From Flavobacterium aerium (GTDB lineage: Bacteria; Bacteroidota; Bacteroidia; Flavobacteriales; Flavobacteriaceae), in assembly GCF_030766725.1 (NCBI RefSeq), contig NZ_JARQWR010000004.1:124001-188000 (forward strand): DNA of 64,000 nt. Reading direction: 5' to 3'. Positions within the stretch are counted from its first letter, which is position 1; every line of letters starts with the position of its first letter. This document shows, in pieces, positions 36,516 to 44,539 of the stretch. A program made the translations under genes and the position numbers. The notes below the pieces were generated by a model that saw only the letters and a program-made list of their open reading frames with translations, searched no databases and had not been told where the DNA came from.

Positions 36516-37202
36516 TTATTCTTTACTACAATAGTTAGAAATGTTTTTGTTTTCTCCAAAAACAACCAATATATCACCCTTCTCTAGTACTGTATCAGGA
36601 AAGGGAACACCAAGCGACTTTTTAACAATTGATTTTTTTCCTAATAAATTAGTTTTTTCACTTTTTCGGATAATCGTAATCACATTTAATCGATACTCAT
36701 TAATCGTATCCAACTCATGAATGGTACGACCTACAAATTCATCTTTTACAACTAATTCTGTAATCGTGTAATTATTATCCAATTGATAATTTGACAACGA
36801 CTTTTTAAAATTAATTTGTCTCGTCAATCGATCTGCTGATTCCTGTTCTGGATGTACAATATCAAAAATACCCATTGCTTCCAGTACGGTATCGTGGATA
36901 GGAGATAAAGCACGGCTAATGATTTTCGCATTTGTTAATTTCTTGATGATGGCAGTGGTAATAATAGCAGCACCTTCATTTTCTCCAATAGCCACAACAA
37001 TAATTTCAGCATCCTTTAAAGGTAAAGCTTCATAAGCCAGTTCATTTGTGGAATCAAGGCAAATAGCATGCGAAATTTTATCTTTAACAAGATTAATTTT
37101 GTCGATTTTTTTATCAATTCCGATTACTTCATTACCAGTTTCTGTCAAGCTCAATGCCAATGACATACCGAAATTTCCTAAACCAAAAACGATTATTTTC
37201 AT
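36516..37202 (-). CDS. TrkA/KtrA-type potassium uptake regulator
   Basis: The cytoplasmic gating ring subunit of a Trk/Ktr K+ transporter. The RCK-N Rossmann domain starts with VFGLGNFGMS (GxGxxG nucleotide loop), with acidic residue D30 to follow; a RCK-C domain covers about residues 140-225. At 228 residues it carries a single RCK pair, like KtrA rather than the doubled TrkA of E. coli. It is 10 bases downstream of the membrane subunit gene, and hemD follows after 13 bases. Confidence 0.94.
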   Translation of the reverse strand: MKIIVFGLGNFGMSLALSLTETGNEVIGIDKKIDKINLVKDKISHAICLDSTNELAYEALPLKDAEIIVVAIGENEGAAIITTAIIKKLTNAKIISRALSPIHDTVLEAMGIFDIVHPEQESADRLTRQINFKKSLSNYQLDNNYTITELVVKDEFVGRTIHELDTINEYRLNVITIIRKSEKTNLLGKKSIVKKSLGVPFPDTVLEKGDILVVFGENKNISNYCSKE

Positions 37203-37212
37203 TGTATCAGGA

Positions 37213-38955
37213 TTAGTTAATTAATATATTTTCTTTTGGATACTGATAAAATTGATGGTTCATTTGACGCATTAAACCAATCATTAAATTCAGCATCCCA
37301 ATACGACCGACAAACATTACAATAATAATAGTGTATTTGCTTGGTTCTGTCATAAGCGGGGTAAAGTTCATACTTAATCCAACGGTGCTATAGGCTGAAA
37401 AGCATTCAAAAGCAACCGTTAATAAATCTGTTCCTTCTGGTTCAAAAACCAATAACATCATAATAGCAGAACCAATTACAATTAAGGAAATACAAATAAT
37501 AGCAAAAGCTCTTTTTGTAGATTCACTTGAGATTTGTCGACCGCCGATTTCAATTTTATTTTTACCTCTTGCTACTGCAAAAATATTTAGGGTTGCTAGT
37601 GCAAACGTGCTTGTTTTTATACCACCTCCAGTTGAAGCAGGAGAAGCTCCTACCCACATTAGGAAAATCATGAATAAGATAGATGGGGCCGCCATTTCTT
37701 GAAAATTAACGGTTCCAAAACCAGCCGTTCTCGGAGTAACAGAATTAAATGCAGCTGTTGTTATTTTTCCAAATAGCGTAGTATGTTCTACTAAGGTATG
37801 ATTATATTCTCCAATGTACATTACAATAAAACCTGACACTAATAGGATTATAGTAGTGTAAATGATGATTTTAGTATTCAATGTAATAATGCGCTCTCTG
37901 ATTTCTAGTGGTTTGAGATGCATGATTTTCATACAACGTCTTTTGATGGATTCATAAAAATTATAAGCAATATTGTAGCCCAAACCTCCAAAGACAATCA
38001 AGCTCATAATAATCCATTGTAAACCATAGTCAAAGCGTACACTTTCTTCATGTAAATTATCTGAAAACGTTGAAAATCCAGCATTACAAAAAGCAGAAAC
38101 AGAATGAAATATAGAAAAGAAAATCTTATCCGAGATTAATGTAATATGATCCGTTGTATAGTAAATAAATATTGCACCAATAAGCTCAACACTTAAAGTG
38201 AAGGTGACAACATTCATTGCTGTTTTTAGAACATCTTTCATACTATCTGATGCAATGAAATCCTTTACATTCAGACCTTCTTTGAAAGAGGAGCTCCCTT
38301 TGAAAAAGAAAGCAAAAAAAGAAGTGAAAGTCAATATCCCTAAACCACCCAATTGGATTAAAATTAAAATTATCGTTTGTCCTATAATAGTAAAATCATT
38401 GGCAGTATTCAATACATTTAGGCCAGTTACACACACGGCACTCGTTGCGGTGAATAATGCATCTGTAAAAGTTATACTATGTGTTGTTGCTTTAGGCAGC
38501 AGTAATAAGAATGCTCCAGAAAGTGTAATGACAAAAAAACTGCCCACAAACATAATCGCAGGATTGTAATATAATGCATAAATATACCGTACAATAACCA
38601 TCAAACGAAGGAGAAAATAGAATAGTAATCCACCTTCAAGGATTGGTTTTATTGACTGTAATGTGTATAGATAATAAGAATCTTTATTCACGAGAGCAAC
38701 AATTCCGGAAACAAAAAGTAAAGTCCCAACGATTACAATGTTACCGAGCGTGATGCGCTTCTTATGTTTTGTTTTATAGAAAAAATATTTAATGAGATTA
38801 AAACCAAGAAGAATAACGGTAAGGACAATAAGTCCAATTATTTTATGAGATTTATAAGAATCATTAACATTATATCCAAAATCAAAAACAAGAAAGAGGA
38901 GTAGCAATACATCGAAGAATCGATAAAAAGCATTCAATATAGATTCTTTTTTCAT
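37213..38955 (-). CDS. TrkH/KtrB-type potassium transporter membrane subunit
   Basis: The ion-conducting subunit. It has about ten membrane helices arranged around four pore loops, each with a selectivity-filter glycine: 'FTATSAVCVTGLNVLNT', 'HSVSAFCNAGFSTFSDN', 'NSVTPRTAGFGTVNF' and 'FECFSAYSTVGLSMNF'. 'ASPASTGGGIKTSTFALA' is the typical segment before the last pore unit. At 580 residues it is longer than KtrB because of extra N-terminal helices (about 1-120). It pairs with the RCK gene immediately downstream and lies between hemC and hemD. Confidence 0.94.
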   Translation of the reverse strand: MKKESILNAFYRFFDVLLLLFLVFDFGYNVNDSYKSHKIIGLIVLTVILLGFNLIKYFFYKTKHKKRITLGNIVIVGTLLFVSGIVALVNKDSYYLYTLQSIKPILEGGLLFYFLLRLMVIVRYIYALYYNPAIMFVGSFFVITLSGAFLLLLPKATTHSITFTDALFTATSAVCVTGLNVLNTANDFTIIGQTIILILIQLGGLGILTFTSFFAFFFKGSSSFKEGLNVKDFIASDSMKDVLKTAMNVVTFTLSVELIGAIFIYYTTDHITLISDKIFFSIFHSVSAFCNAGFSTFSDNLHEESVRFDYGLQWIIMSLIVFGGLGYNIAYNFYESIKRRCMKIMHLKPLEIRERIITLNTKIIIYTTIILLVSGFIVMYIGEYNHTLVEHTTLFGKITTAAFNSVTPRTAGFGTVNFQEMAAPSILFMIFLMWVGASPASTGGGIKTSTFALATLNIFAVARGKNKIEIGGRQISSESTKRAFAIICISLIVIGSAIMMLLVFEPEGTDLLTVAFECFSAYSTVGLSMNFTPLMTEPSKYTIIIVMFVGRIGMLNLMIGLMRQMNHQFYQYPKENILIN

Positions 38956-38967
38956 CGCAGTTTGTTA

Positions 38968-39876
38968 TTATACGGTTCTCAGCGCTTGCATAATTTTATC
39001 ACCGCCATTTTTTAAAACTTCAAGAGCAGCATTCTTTCCAAAATCCTTATAGTTACTGATTAATGTCTCTTTCTCAATGTAAATTTTTTCTTTTCCATCA
39101 ATAGAAAAAAGACCTGCTTTTAATAATATCGTATTATCTTCAACAGTAGCAATTGCTCCTATTGGAGCCGTACATCCCCCTTCAAGCGTTTTTAAGAATT
39201 CACGTTCAATATGTGTACAGATTTCAGTTTCTTTATGATTAAGCTGTGCTAAAGCTTCTCTACAATAAGGATTGTTCTCCATAGCAACCACCATCATGGC
39301 GCCTTGAGCAGGAGCTGGAATCATCCAATCCAAATCAATATAATTTTCAGGTTTTAAGTCAATGCGCTCTAATCCTGCAGCGGCAAATATTGCACCACTC
39401 CAATCACTATCGGCTAATTTTTGTAAACGAGTATTTACATTACCACGCAAATCAACAGCCTGATGTGTTGGATATTGATGTAACCATTGGGCTTTTCTTC
39501 GTAAGCTACTTGTTGCTATAATACCAGTGTCATGAAGAAAATCAAGTTTGCCTTTATGGACTAAAATATCAAGAACACTAGCACGTTCTAATACGGCTGC
39601 CTGTACAATACCAATAGGTAATGCAGTAGGAACATCTTTCATAGAATGCACTGCAATATCAATATTACCCTGAATCATGGAAACATCTAAAGTCTTAGTG
39701 AAAATTCCAGTAATTCCAAATTCATACAAAGGCTTATCCAAGATAATATCACCAGTAGATTTTACGGCAATAACTTCTGTTTTATATCCTAAATCGTTTA
39801 ATTTTTTTTCAACTGTATGAGCCTGCCATAAAGCTAATTGGCTATCACGAGTACCAATACGTATAATGTTATTCAT
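38968..39876 (-). CDS. hemC: Hydroxymethylbilane synthase (porphobilinogen deaminase)
   Basis: Polymerises four porphobilinogens into hydroxymethylbilane on a dipyrromethane cofactor bound to the cysteine of 'LEGGCTAPIGA' near residue 237. N-terminal 'IRIGTRDSQLALWQA' and 'SMKDVPTALPIGI' are family signatures. I prefer the ATG at 39876 (MNNIIRIGTR, 302 residues); the one at 39891 adds five residues and lengthens the overlap with hemA. It is followed 12 bases later by the potassium transporter gene. Confidence 0.97.
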   Translation of the reverse strand: MNNIIRIGTRDSQLALWQAHTVEKKLNDLGYKTEVIAVKSTGDIILDKPLYEFGITGIFTKTLDVSMIQGNIDIAVHSMKDVPTALPIGIVQAAVLERASVLDILVHKGKLDFLHDTGIIATSSLRRKAQWLHQYPTHQAVDLRGNVNTRLQKLADSDWSGAIFAAAGLERIDLKPENYIDLDWMIPAPAQGAMMVVAMENNPYCREALAQLNHKETEICTHIEREFLKTLEGGCTAPIGAIATVEDNTILLKAGLFSIDGKEKIYIEKETLISNYKDFGKNAALEVLKNGGDKIMQALRTV

Positions 39877-41128
39877 TCCTTGCTGCTTCAATTTGGAATA
39901 CTTTTTCTATCCATTGTATACTTTCATCCACCATTGTATCGCTATCTTTTAAATGATTAGCAAAATGAGTGGTGATTTTCTGAATAATTCTATTGCTAAT
40001 AATCTCTGCCTGTTCTTCGTCAAAGTTAGAGATTTTTTTGCGTTGAAAATTTAATTCAGAATCTTTGATAATGTTTAGTTTTTCCTTCAAAGCATGTATT
40101 GTAGGAGCAAATTTTCTTCCATTCATCCAAGTTACAAATTCTTCTTTGATTTCATCAATGATAGCTTCTGCTGCGGGAATGTGTTTTTTTCTGTTTTCTA
40201 AAGTTTCATCGGTCATTTGAGCCAAATGATCCAAGTGAATTAAAGTAACCCCTTCTACATTCTTAACGTTTTCGTGAACGTTTTTTGGGATTGAAAGATC
40301 CAGAATTAGTAAAGGCTTATTTAAAGCTAAAATATCTTGGTCAATTGTAGGTGTTTGTGCACCAGTAGCCACTACCATGACGTCAGCTTTTTTAATTTCT
40401 AAAGGAAGTTCATCATAATCTTTAACCATCAAATCAAATTTACCGGCAATTTTTTCTGCCTTGTTTTTTGTTCTGTTGATTAAAGTGATTTGATCATTCT
40501 TCGTATGTTTTACAAGGTTTTCACAAGTATTACGACCTATTTTACCCGTTCCAAACAATAGAATGTTTTTGTTTTTTATATCCTCAACATTGTTTAAAAT
40601 GTATTGTACTGAGGCAAAAGAAACAGAGGTAGCACCAGAGCTAATTTCCGTTTCATTTTTAACTTTTTTGCTAGCTTGAATTACAGCATTTACAAGACGC
40701 TCAATAAAAGTATTGGTAACGCCTACTGCTTTAGATTCAATAAAACTGTTTTTAATTTGACTAATAATTTCAAAATCACCTAGAATTTGACTGTCCAAAC
40801 CAGTACCCACTCTAAACATATGATTGATAGCTTCATGATTTTTATAAACATAAGCTACCTTTTGAAAGTCTTCAATAGATCCTTGACTGTTTTCACACAA
40901 CAATTTAATTAATTGAAATGGGTGTTGTGCAAAACCGTATATTTCAGTTCTGTTGCAGGTAGAAGTTACGATTAACGCATCGACACCTTCATTTTTAGCT
41001 TGTTCTAATAGCTGTATTTTAGCTTGTTCATTCAAGCTAAATTTTCCTCTAATCTCAGCATCCGCTTTTTTGTAACTCAATCCAACGGCATAGAAGTATT
41101 GATGCTTTGATAAGTTATGATTCTCCAT
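39869..41128 (-). CDS. hemA: Glutamyl-tRNA reductase
   Basis: First committed step of C5-pathway tetrapyrrole synthesis: reduces glutamyl-tRNA to glutamate-1-semialdehyde. The nucleophile cysteine is in 'LIVTSTCNRTEIYGFA' (near residue 55), and the NADPH site in 'LLFGTGKIGRNTCENL'. A dimerisation domain ends the protein. I chose the start at 41128 (MENHNLSKHQ, 419 residues) instead of 41245. The 39 extra residues are not family-like, and a TAATTTTG promoter box lies at 41155-41162 within them. It heads the minus-strand heme operon and is divergent from the AraC gene. Confidence 0.96.
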   Translation of the reverse strand: MENHNLSKHQYFYAVGLSYKKADAEIRGKFSLNEQAKIQLLEQAKNEGVDALIVTSTCNRTEIYGFAQHPFQLIKLLCENSQGSIEDFQKVAYVYKNHEAINHMFRVGTGLDSQILGDFEIISQIKNSFIESKAVGVTNTFIERLVNAVIQASKKVKNETEISSGATSVSFASVQYILNNVEDIKNKNILLFGTGKIGRNTCENLVKHTKNDQITLINRTKNKAEKIAGKFDLMVKDYDELPLEIKKADVMVVATGAQTPTIDQDILALNKPLLILDLSIPKNVHENVKNVEGVTLIHLDHLAQMTDETLENRKKHIPAAEAIIDEIKEEFVTWMNGRKFAPTIHALKEKLNIIKDSELNFQRKKISNFDEEQAEIISNRIIQKITTHFANHLKDSDTMVDESIQWIEKVFQIEAARNE

Positions 41129-41154
41129 ATAATATACTTTTCCTAAAAGTTCAA

Positions 41155-41162
41155 CAAAATTA
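41155..41162 (-). promoter_or_regulatory. -7 promoter box TAATTTTG of the heme operon
   Basis: TAnnTTTG element 26 bases upstream of the hemA ATG. With the plus-strand box at 41257 it forms a divergent control region of about 100 bases shared with the AraC regulator. Confidence 0.66.
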
Positions 41163-41256
41163 TCACTATAGGTTTTACTAAAGTAACGCTCAAAGGACTT
41201 TTTGTGTCGCTCTGAGATATTTTTGAATAAAAAGAGTTTAATCATTCCTTTTCTTG

Positions 41257-41264
41257 TAAATTTG
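41257..41264 (+). promoter_or_regulatory. -7 promoter box TAAATTTG of the AraC regulator
   Basis: TAnnTTTG element 93 bases upstream of the AraC-family start at 41358. Confidence 0.64.
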
Positions 41265-41357
41265 TACTGAAATCAACTCTTTAGAAACATCTTGTTTGGA
41301 ATCATTCTAAATAAAACAATGTGTTTTTTTGGAAAATAGTAAATAAAAAATACCGCT

Positions 41358-42230
41358 ATGAGTTCTCAAGAAGAAATAAAAATTGAAGAAGATTTTATCC
41401 TGATTCGCTTTCAAAACGATGGAAATGAAACCCTACATTTTGAACGTGAGGTAAACAGTGGATTGATTCAATTTCACTTTGGAATAAAGGGAAAAGCTAA
41501 ATTTATATTTAATCAAGGGCGTTATGCTTTAGAGCTAAAAGAAGAAATGTCACTCCTGTTGTATAATCCACAGAAAGAACTTCCGGTACATTTAGAAGTA
41601 GCTCCAAGTTCCTGGATGATTTCTGTTTTGATCTCAATAAAAAAATTCCATGCCCTGTTTTCTAACGAAGCAGATTATATCACTTTTTTAAGTGAAGACA
41701 ATAAGGATAAGAAATACTATAATGACGCAAAAATTAGCCCTTCCATGTCAATAGTATTAAATCAGTTGTTTAATTTCAATATGCATCCCTCAATAAAAAA
41801 TCTTTATTATAAAGGTAAAGGATATGAGTTATTAAGTTTGTACTTTAACCGAACGGAAGATTCAAATGCAGAGCAATGTCCATTTTTGGTCGATGAAGAG
41901 AATGTATTGAAAATCAGAAAAGCAAAAGATATTGTAATTGCAAATATGGCTGAGCCACCAGGGTTACAACAGTTGGCAGATGAGGTAGGTATTAATTTGA
42001 AAAAGCTAAAAATGGGCTTTAAGCAAATATATGGTGATTCTGTTTACAGTTTTTTATTCGATTATAAAATGGAATATGCAAGAAGGATGTTGGATTCTGG
42101 ATCCTATAATGTGAATGAGGTGGGGTTAAGAATTGGATACAGTACATCCAGTCACTTTATTGCTGCCTTTAAAAAGAAATTTGGAACAACACCTAAAAAA
42201 TATTTGATGGCATTGAATCCGAATACTTAA
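41358..42230 (+). CDS. AraC-family transcriptional regulator
   Basis: A 290-residue regulator. The N-terminal 180 residues are a beta-rich sensor-type domain ('NSGLIQFHFGIKGKAKFIFN' near 35). The C-terminal 100 form the AraC double helix-turn-helix, seen as 'PGLQQLADEVGINLKKLKMG' and 'NVNEVGLRIGYSTSSHFIAA' followed by 'FKKKFGTTPKKY'. Divergence from hemA, with promoters about 100 bases apart, makes it a candidate regulator of heme synthesis or iron uptake. That target is inferred from position. The ligand is unknown. Confidence 0.93.
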   Translation: MSSQEEIKIEEDFILIRFQNDGNETLHFEREVNSGLIQFHFGIKGKAKFIFNQGRYALELKEEMSLLLYNPQKELPVHLEVAPSSWMISVLISIKKFHALFSNEADYITFLSEDNKDKKYYNDAKISPSMSIVLNQLFNFNMHPSIKNLYYKGKGYELLSLYFNRTEDSNAEQCPFLVDEENVLKIRKAKDIVIANMAEPPGLQQLADEVGINLKKLKMGFKQIYGDSVYSFLFDYKMEYARRMLDSGSYNVNEVGLRIGYSTSSHFIAAFKKKFGTTPKKYLMALNPNT

Positions 42231-42316
42231 AATAAAAATGAATGAGATGGTGTGTGGTGCAGTGGAATATTAGAGATAATTTTATAAATAAAAACTAACG
42301 CTACTAGAAGTATAAT

Positions 42317-42814
42317 ATGGCCGATATTCAGATTCAATCGTATGCTGAGGTATACAAACAAGATGTTATAAAACTGATTTTAGAAATTCAAAATAAAGAA
42401 TTTGATATTGGAATAGATCTTGAAGGCCAACCCGATTTAGAAGACATTCCAAACTTTTATCAAAAAGACAAAGGAGCTTTTTGGGTAGCTACGATCGATG
42501 AAGTAGTAATTGGAACTATTTCTTTATTGGATATCGGGTCAAATCAAGGAGCCTTAAGAAAGATGTTTGTAGGAGCAGGCTTTAGAGGAAAAGAATATGG
42601 TGTTGGTCAAGACCTATTAGATACGTTATTGGAATTTGCCTATCAAAAAGGCTATTCAGATCTCTTTTTAGGAACTACAGAAAAATTTATTGCAGCCCAT
42701 CGATTTTATGAAAAAAATGGATTTAGTCTTCTTAATAAAGGAGATTTACCATCGAGTTTTCCATTGGTTAAAGTTGATACAAGATTTTATAAGTATAAGG
42801 TCGTTGGATATTAA
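42317..42814 (+). CDS. GNAT-family N-acetyltransferase
   Basis: A 165-residue acetyl-CoA-dependent acetyltransferase. The acetyl-CoA loop is seen at 'LRKMFVGAGFRGKEYGVGQD' (motif A, Q/RxxGxG/A), with motif B around 'YSDLFLGTTEKFIAAHRFYE' and the usual KNGF turn. The substrate is unknown. It follows the AraC gene by 86 bases and ends before a terminator. Confidence 0.92.
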   Translation: MADIQIQSYAEVYKQDVIKLILEIQNKEFDIGIDLEGQPDLEDIPNFYQKDKGAFWVATIDEVVIGTISLLDIGSNQGALRKMFVGAGFRGKEYGVGQDLLDTLLEFAYQKGYSDLFLGTTEKFIAAHRFYEKNGFSLLNKGDLPSSFPLVKVDTRFYKYKVVGY

Positions 42815-42841
42815 TTAATGGATTAATACAAGATAATGAAT

Positions 42842-42875
42842 AAGGAGCGCCATTGGGTGCTCCTTTTATTTTTCA
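42842..42875 (+). terminator. Terminator after the GNAT gene
   Basis: AAGGAGC and GCTCCTT arms with inner CC/GG pairs followed by TTTATTTTT. Confidence 0.88.
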
Positions 42876-42987
42876 ATATTCTATTTCTTTTCATTTATAG
42901 AGTAATTTAATAACATTAGAAACCATATCGGGATGCTTTTTGATGATAGCATAAAGTTAGGGTAATCATTTTTTTTCATTGAAGTAT

Positions 42988-42995
42988 TATGTTTG
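42988..42995 (+). promoter_or_regulatory. -7 promoter box TATGTTTG in a gene-free gap
   Basis: TAnnTTTG element with no coding region behind it. It lies just before the 5' strand of the closing helix of the candidate RNA. Confidence 0.55.
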
Positions 42996-42998
42996 TAC

Positions 42999-43206
42999 TT
43001 GAAAAATACGCGGTATAACTCTATACTCGCGTTCTATTTTCATGTGCTGATTACAGGCTTTTCTGAATAATCCTTTGAAAGGAAATAAAAAATACGCTCA
43101 ATAGATATTATGGTAAATAGTTATTGAGGTAAAGAATCTGAAGCGTTGAAACTTCAGTTGTGTGGTTGTTATTTTTTCAAACCGTCTGCGTCCTGCGGAC
43201 GGTTTT
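42999..43206 (+). ncRNA. Candidate structured non-coding RNA
   Basis: The 686-base gap 42815-43500 has no plausible protein gene. Within it, TTGAAAAATA (42999-43008) can pair with TATTTTTTCAA (43170-43180) to close a domain. Inside are hairpins ACGCG..CGCGT with an inner TATA/TATA stem (43008-43034), CTCAATA..TATTGAG, and CTGAAG..CTTCAG. A promoter box precedes it, and a GC-rich hairpin AAACCGTC..GACGGTTTT (43179-43206) could be its terminator. I cannot assign it to 6S, tmRNA, RNase P or SRP RNA. The rest of the gap, 43207-43500, is AT-rich and shows nothing I can name. Confidence 0.42.
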
Positions 43207-43500
43207 CGTTTATAAAAGATGTGGAGCGATGTAATAATCGGGAGATTCAGCTAATTTAGATTAAATCTTAAGGGTTTTTTGGGAGTAATTATAAAGCTAA
43301 ACCATTAATTTTGGAATCTTTGGGTTTATGTAACAAAAACAGAATTTGAGATGTTGTAGACTTTTGAGAACGAAGTTTTAATAGAAGGCTAAAAATAGTG
43401 AAGTATATATTTTACTGATACTAACATCGATAAAAAAAGAAATTCCTGTTTTTCTAAACTTTAAATAATGGTTACTTTTATAAAAAAATAAATTGCAATA

Positions 43501-44532
43501 ATGAAAGGTGTATTGTTAGTAAATTTGGGTTCCCCTGAAAGCCCAGAACCAAAGGATGTTAAGCCGTATTTGGATGAATTTTTAATGGATGAAAGAGTAA
43601 TAGATGTTCCTTATTTATTACGTGCTTTTTTAGTGAGAGGGATAATTTTAAGAAAAAGACCAGAGAAATCCGCAGCAGCTTACAAGAAAATTTGGACTGA
43701 TGAAGGGTCGCCATTGATTGTTTTATCAAGAAAAATGTATGAAAAAGTCGAAAAAAAGGTAGATGTGCCGGTAGCATTATCAATGCGATATGGTAATCCA
43801 TCTATTTTATCGGGACTTCAGGAATTAGCAGACAAAGGAGTGACAGAAGTATTACTATTTCCATTGTATCCACAACATGCTATGGCATCTACAGAGACGA
43901 TTTTAGTATTAGCAGAAGAAATCAGAAAAAAGCAGTTCCCACAAATGAAATTCACAATTGTGCCTGCTTTCTACAATAAACCAGATTATATTAAAGATTT
44001 ATCCAATTCAATTAAAAAAGCATTGGAAAATTTTGAATACGACCATTTGTTGTTCTCTTACCATGGAATACCAGAAAGACACGTAAGAAAAACAGATGTA
44101 ACAAAATCACATTGTAAAATTGATGGATCTTGTTGTCAAACGGCATCACCGGCACATGAATTTTGCTATCGTCACCAATGTTACGAAACAACGAAACAAG
44201 TGGTAGAGTTATTAAATATACCAAAAGAAAAATACAGCCAAACATTCCAATCAAGATTAGCAGGAGATAAGTGGCTTACTCCTTATACTGATACGTCAAT
44301 TAATTTAATGCCAAAACAAGGGATTAAAAAATTGGCAGTAGTTACCCCCGCTTTCGTAGCAGATTGTTTAGAAACCCTAGAGGAAATAGCAATGGAAGCA
44401 AACCATCAATTTAAAGAACATGGAGGTGAAGAATTTTTGGCGATTCCTTGTTTAAATGATAGTGATGAGTGGGTACAAACGGTTAGCAATTGGATCAATG
44501 ATTGGGCACATGTCGAAATGGTTCATGCATAA
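43501..44532 (+). CDS. hemH: Ferrochelatase
   Basis: Inserts Fe2+ into protoporphyrin IX, the last step of heme synthesis. The metal-binding histidine is in 'LLFSYHGIPERHVRK' (H188), with the acidic partner region in 'FVADCLETLEEIAMEA'. An insertion after H188 carries five cysteines (C205, C211, C212, C222, C227), which may hold a [2Fe-2S] cluster as in some bacterial ferrochelatases with an internal cluster. The 343 residues are usual. It starts a plus-strand run with the MATE, hemJ and histidine kinase genes, seven bases before the MATE start. Confidence 0.96.
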   Translation: MKGVLLVNLGSPESPEPKDVKPYLDEFLMDERVIDVPYLLRAFLVRGIILRKRPEKSAAAYKKIWTDEGSPLIVLSRKMYEKVEKKVDVPVALSMRYGNPSILSGLQELADKGVTEVLLFPLYPQHAMASTETILVLAEEIRKKQFPQMKFTIVPAFYNKPDYIKDLSNSIKKALENFEYDHLLFSYHGIPERHVRKTDVTKSHCKIDGSCCQTASPAHEFCYRHQCYETTKQVVELLNIPKEKYSQTFQSRLAGDKWLTPYTDTSINLMPKQGIKKLAVVTPAFVADCLETLEEIAMEANHQFKEHGGEEFLAIPCLNDSDEWVQTVSNWINDWAHVEMVHA

Positions 44533-44539
44533 ATAATTA

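Noticed and set aside
42815..43500. tRNA, tmRNA, RNase P or SRP RNA in the large gap
   Set aside because: No acceptor-stem/T-loop pattern, no tag-peptide frame, no RNase P core and no SRP GGAAG-type loop could be read. Only an unassigned structured RNA candidate is kept.
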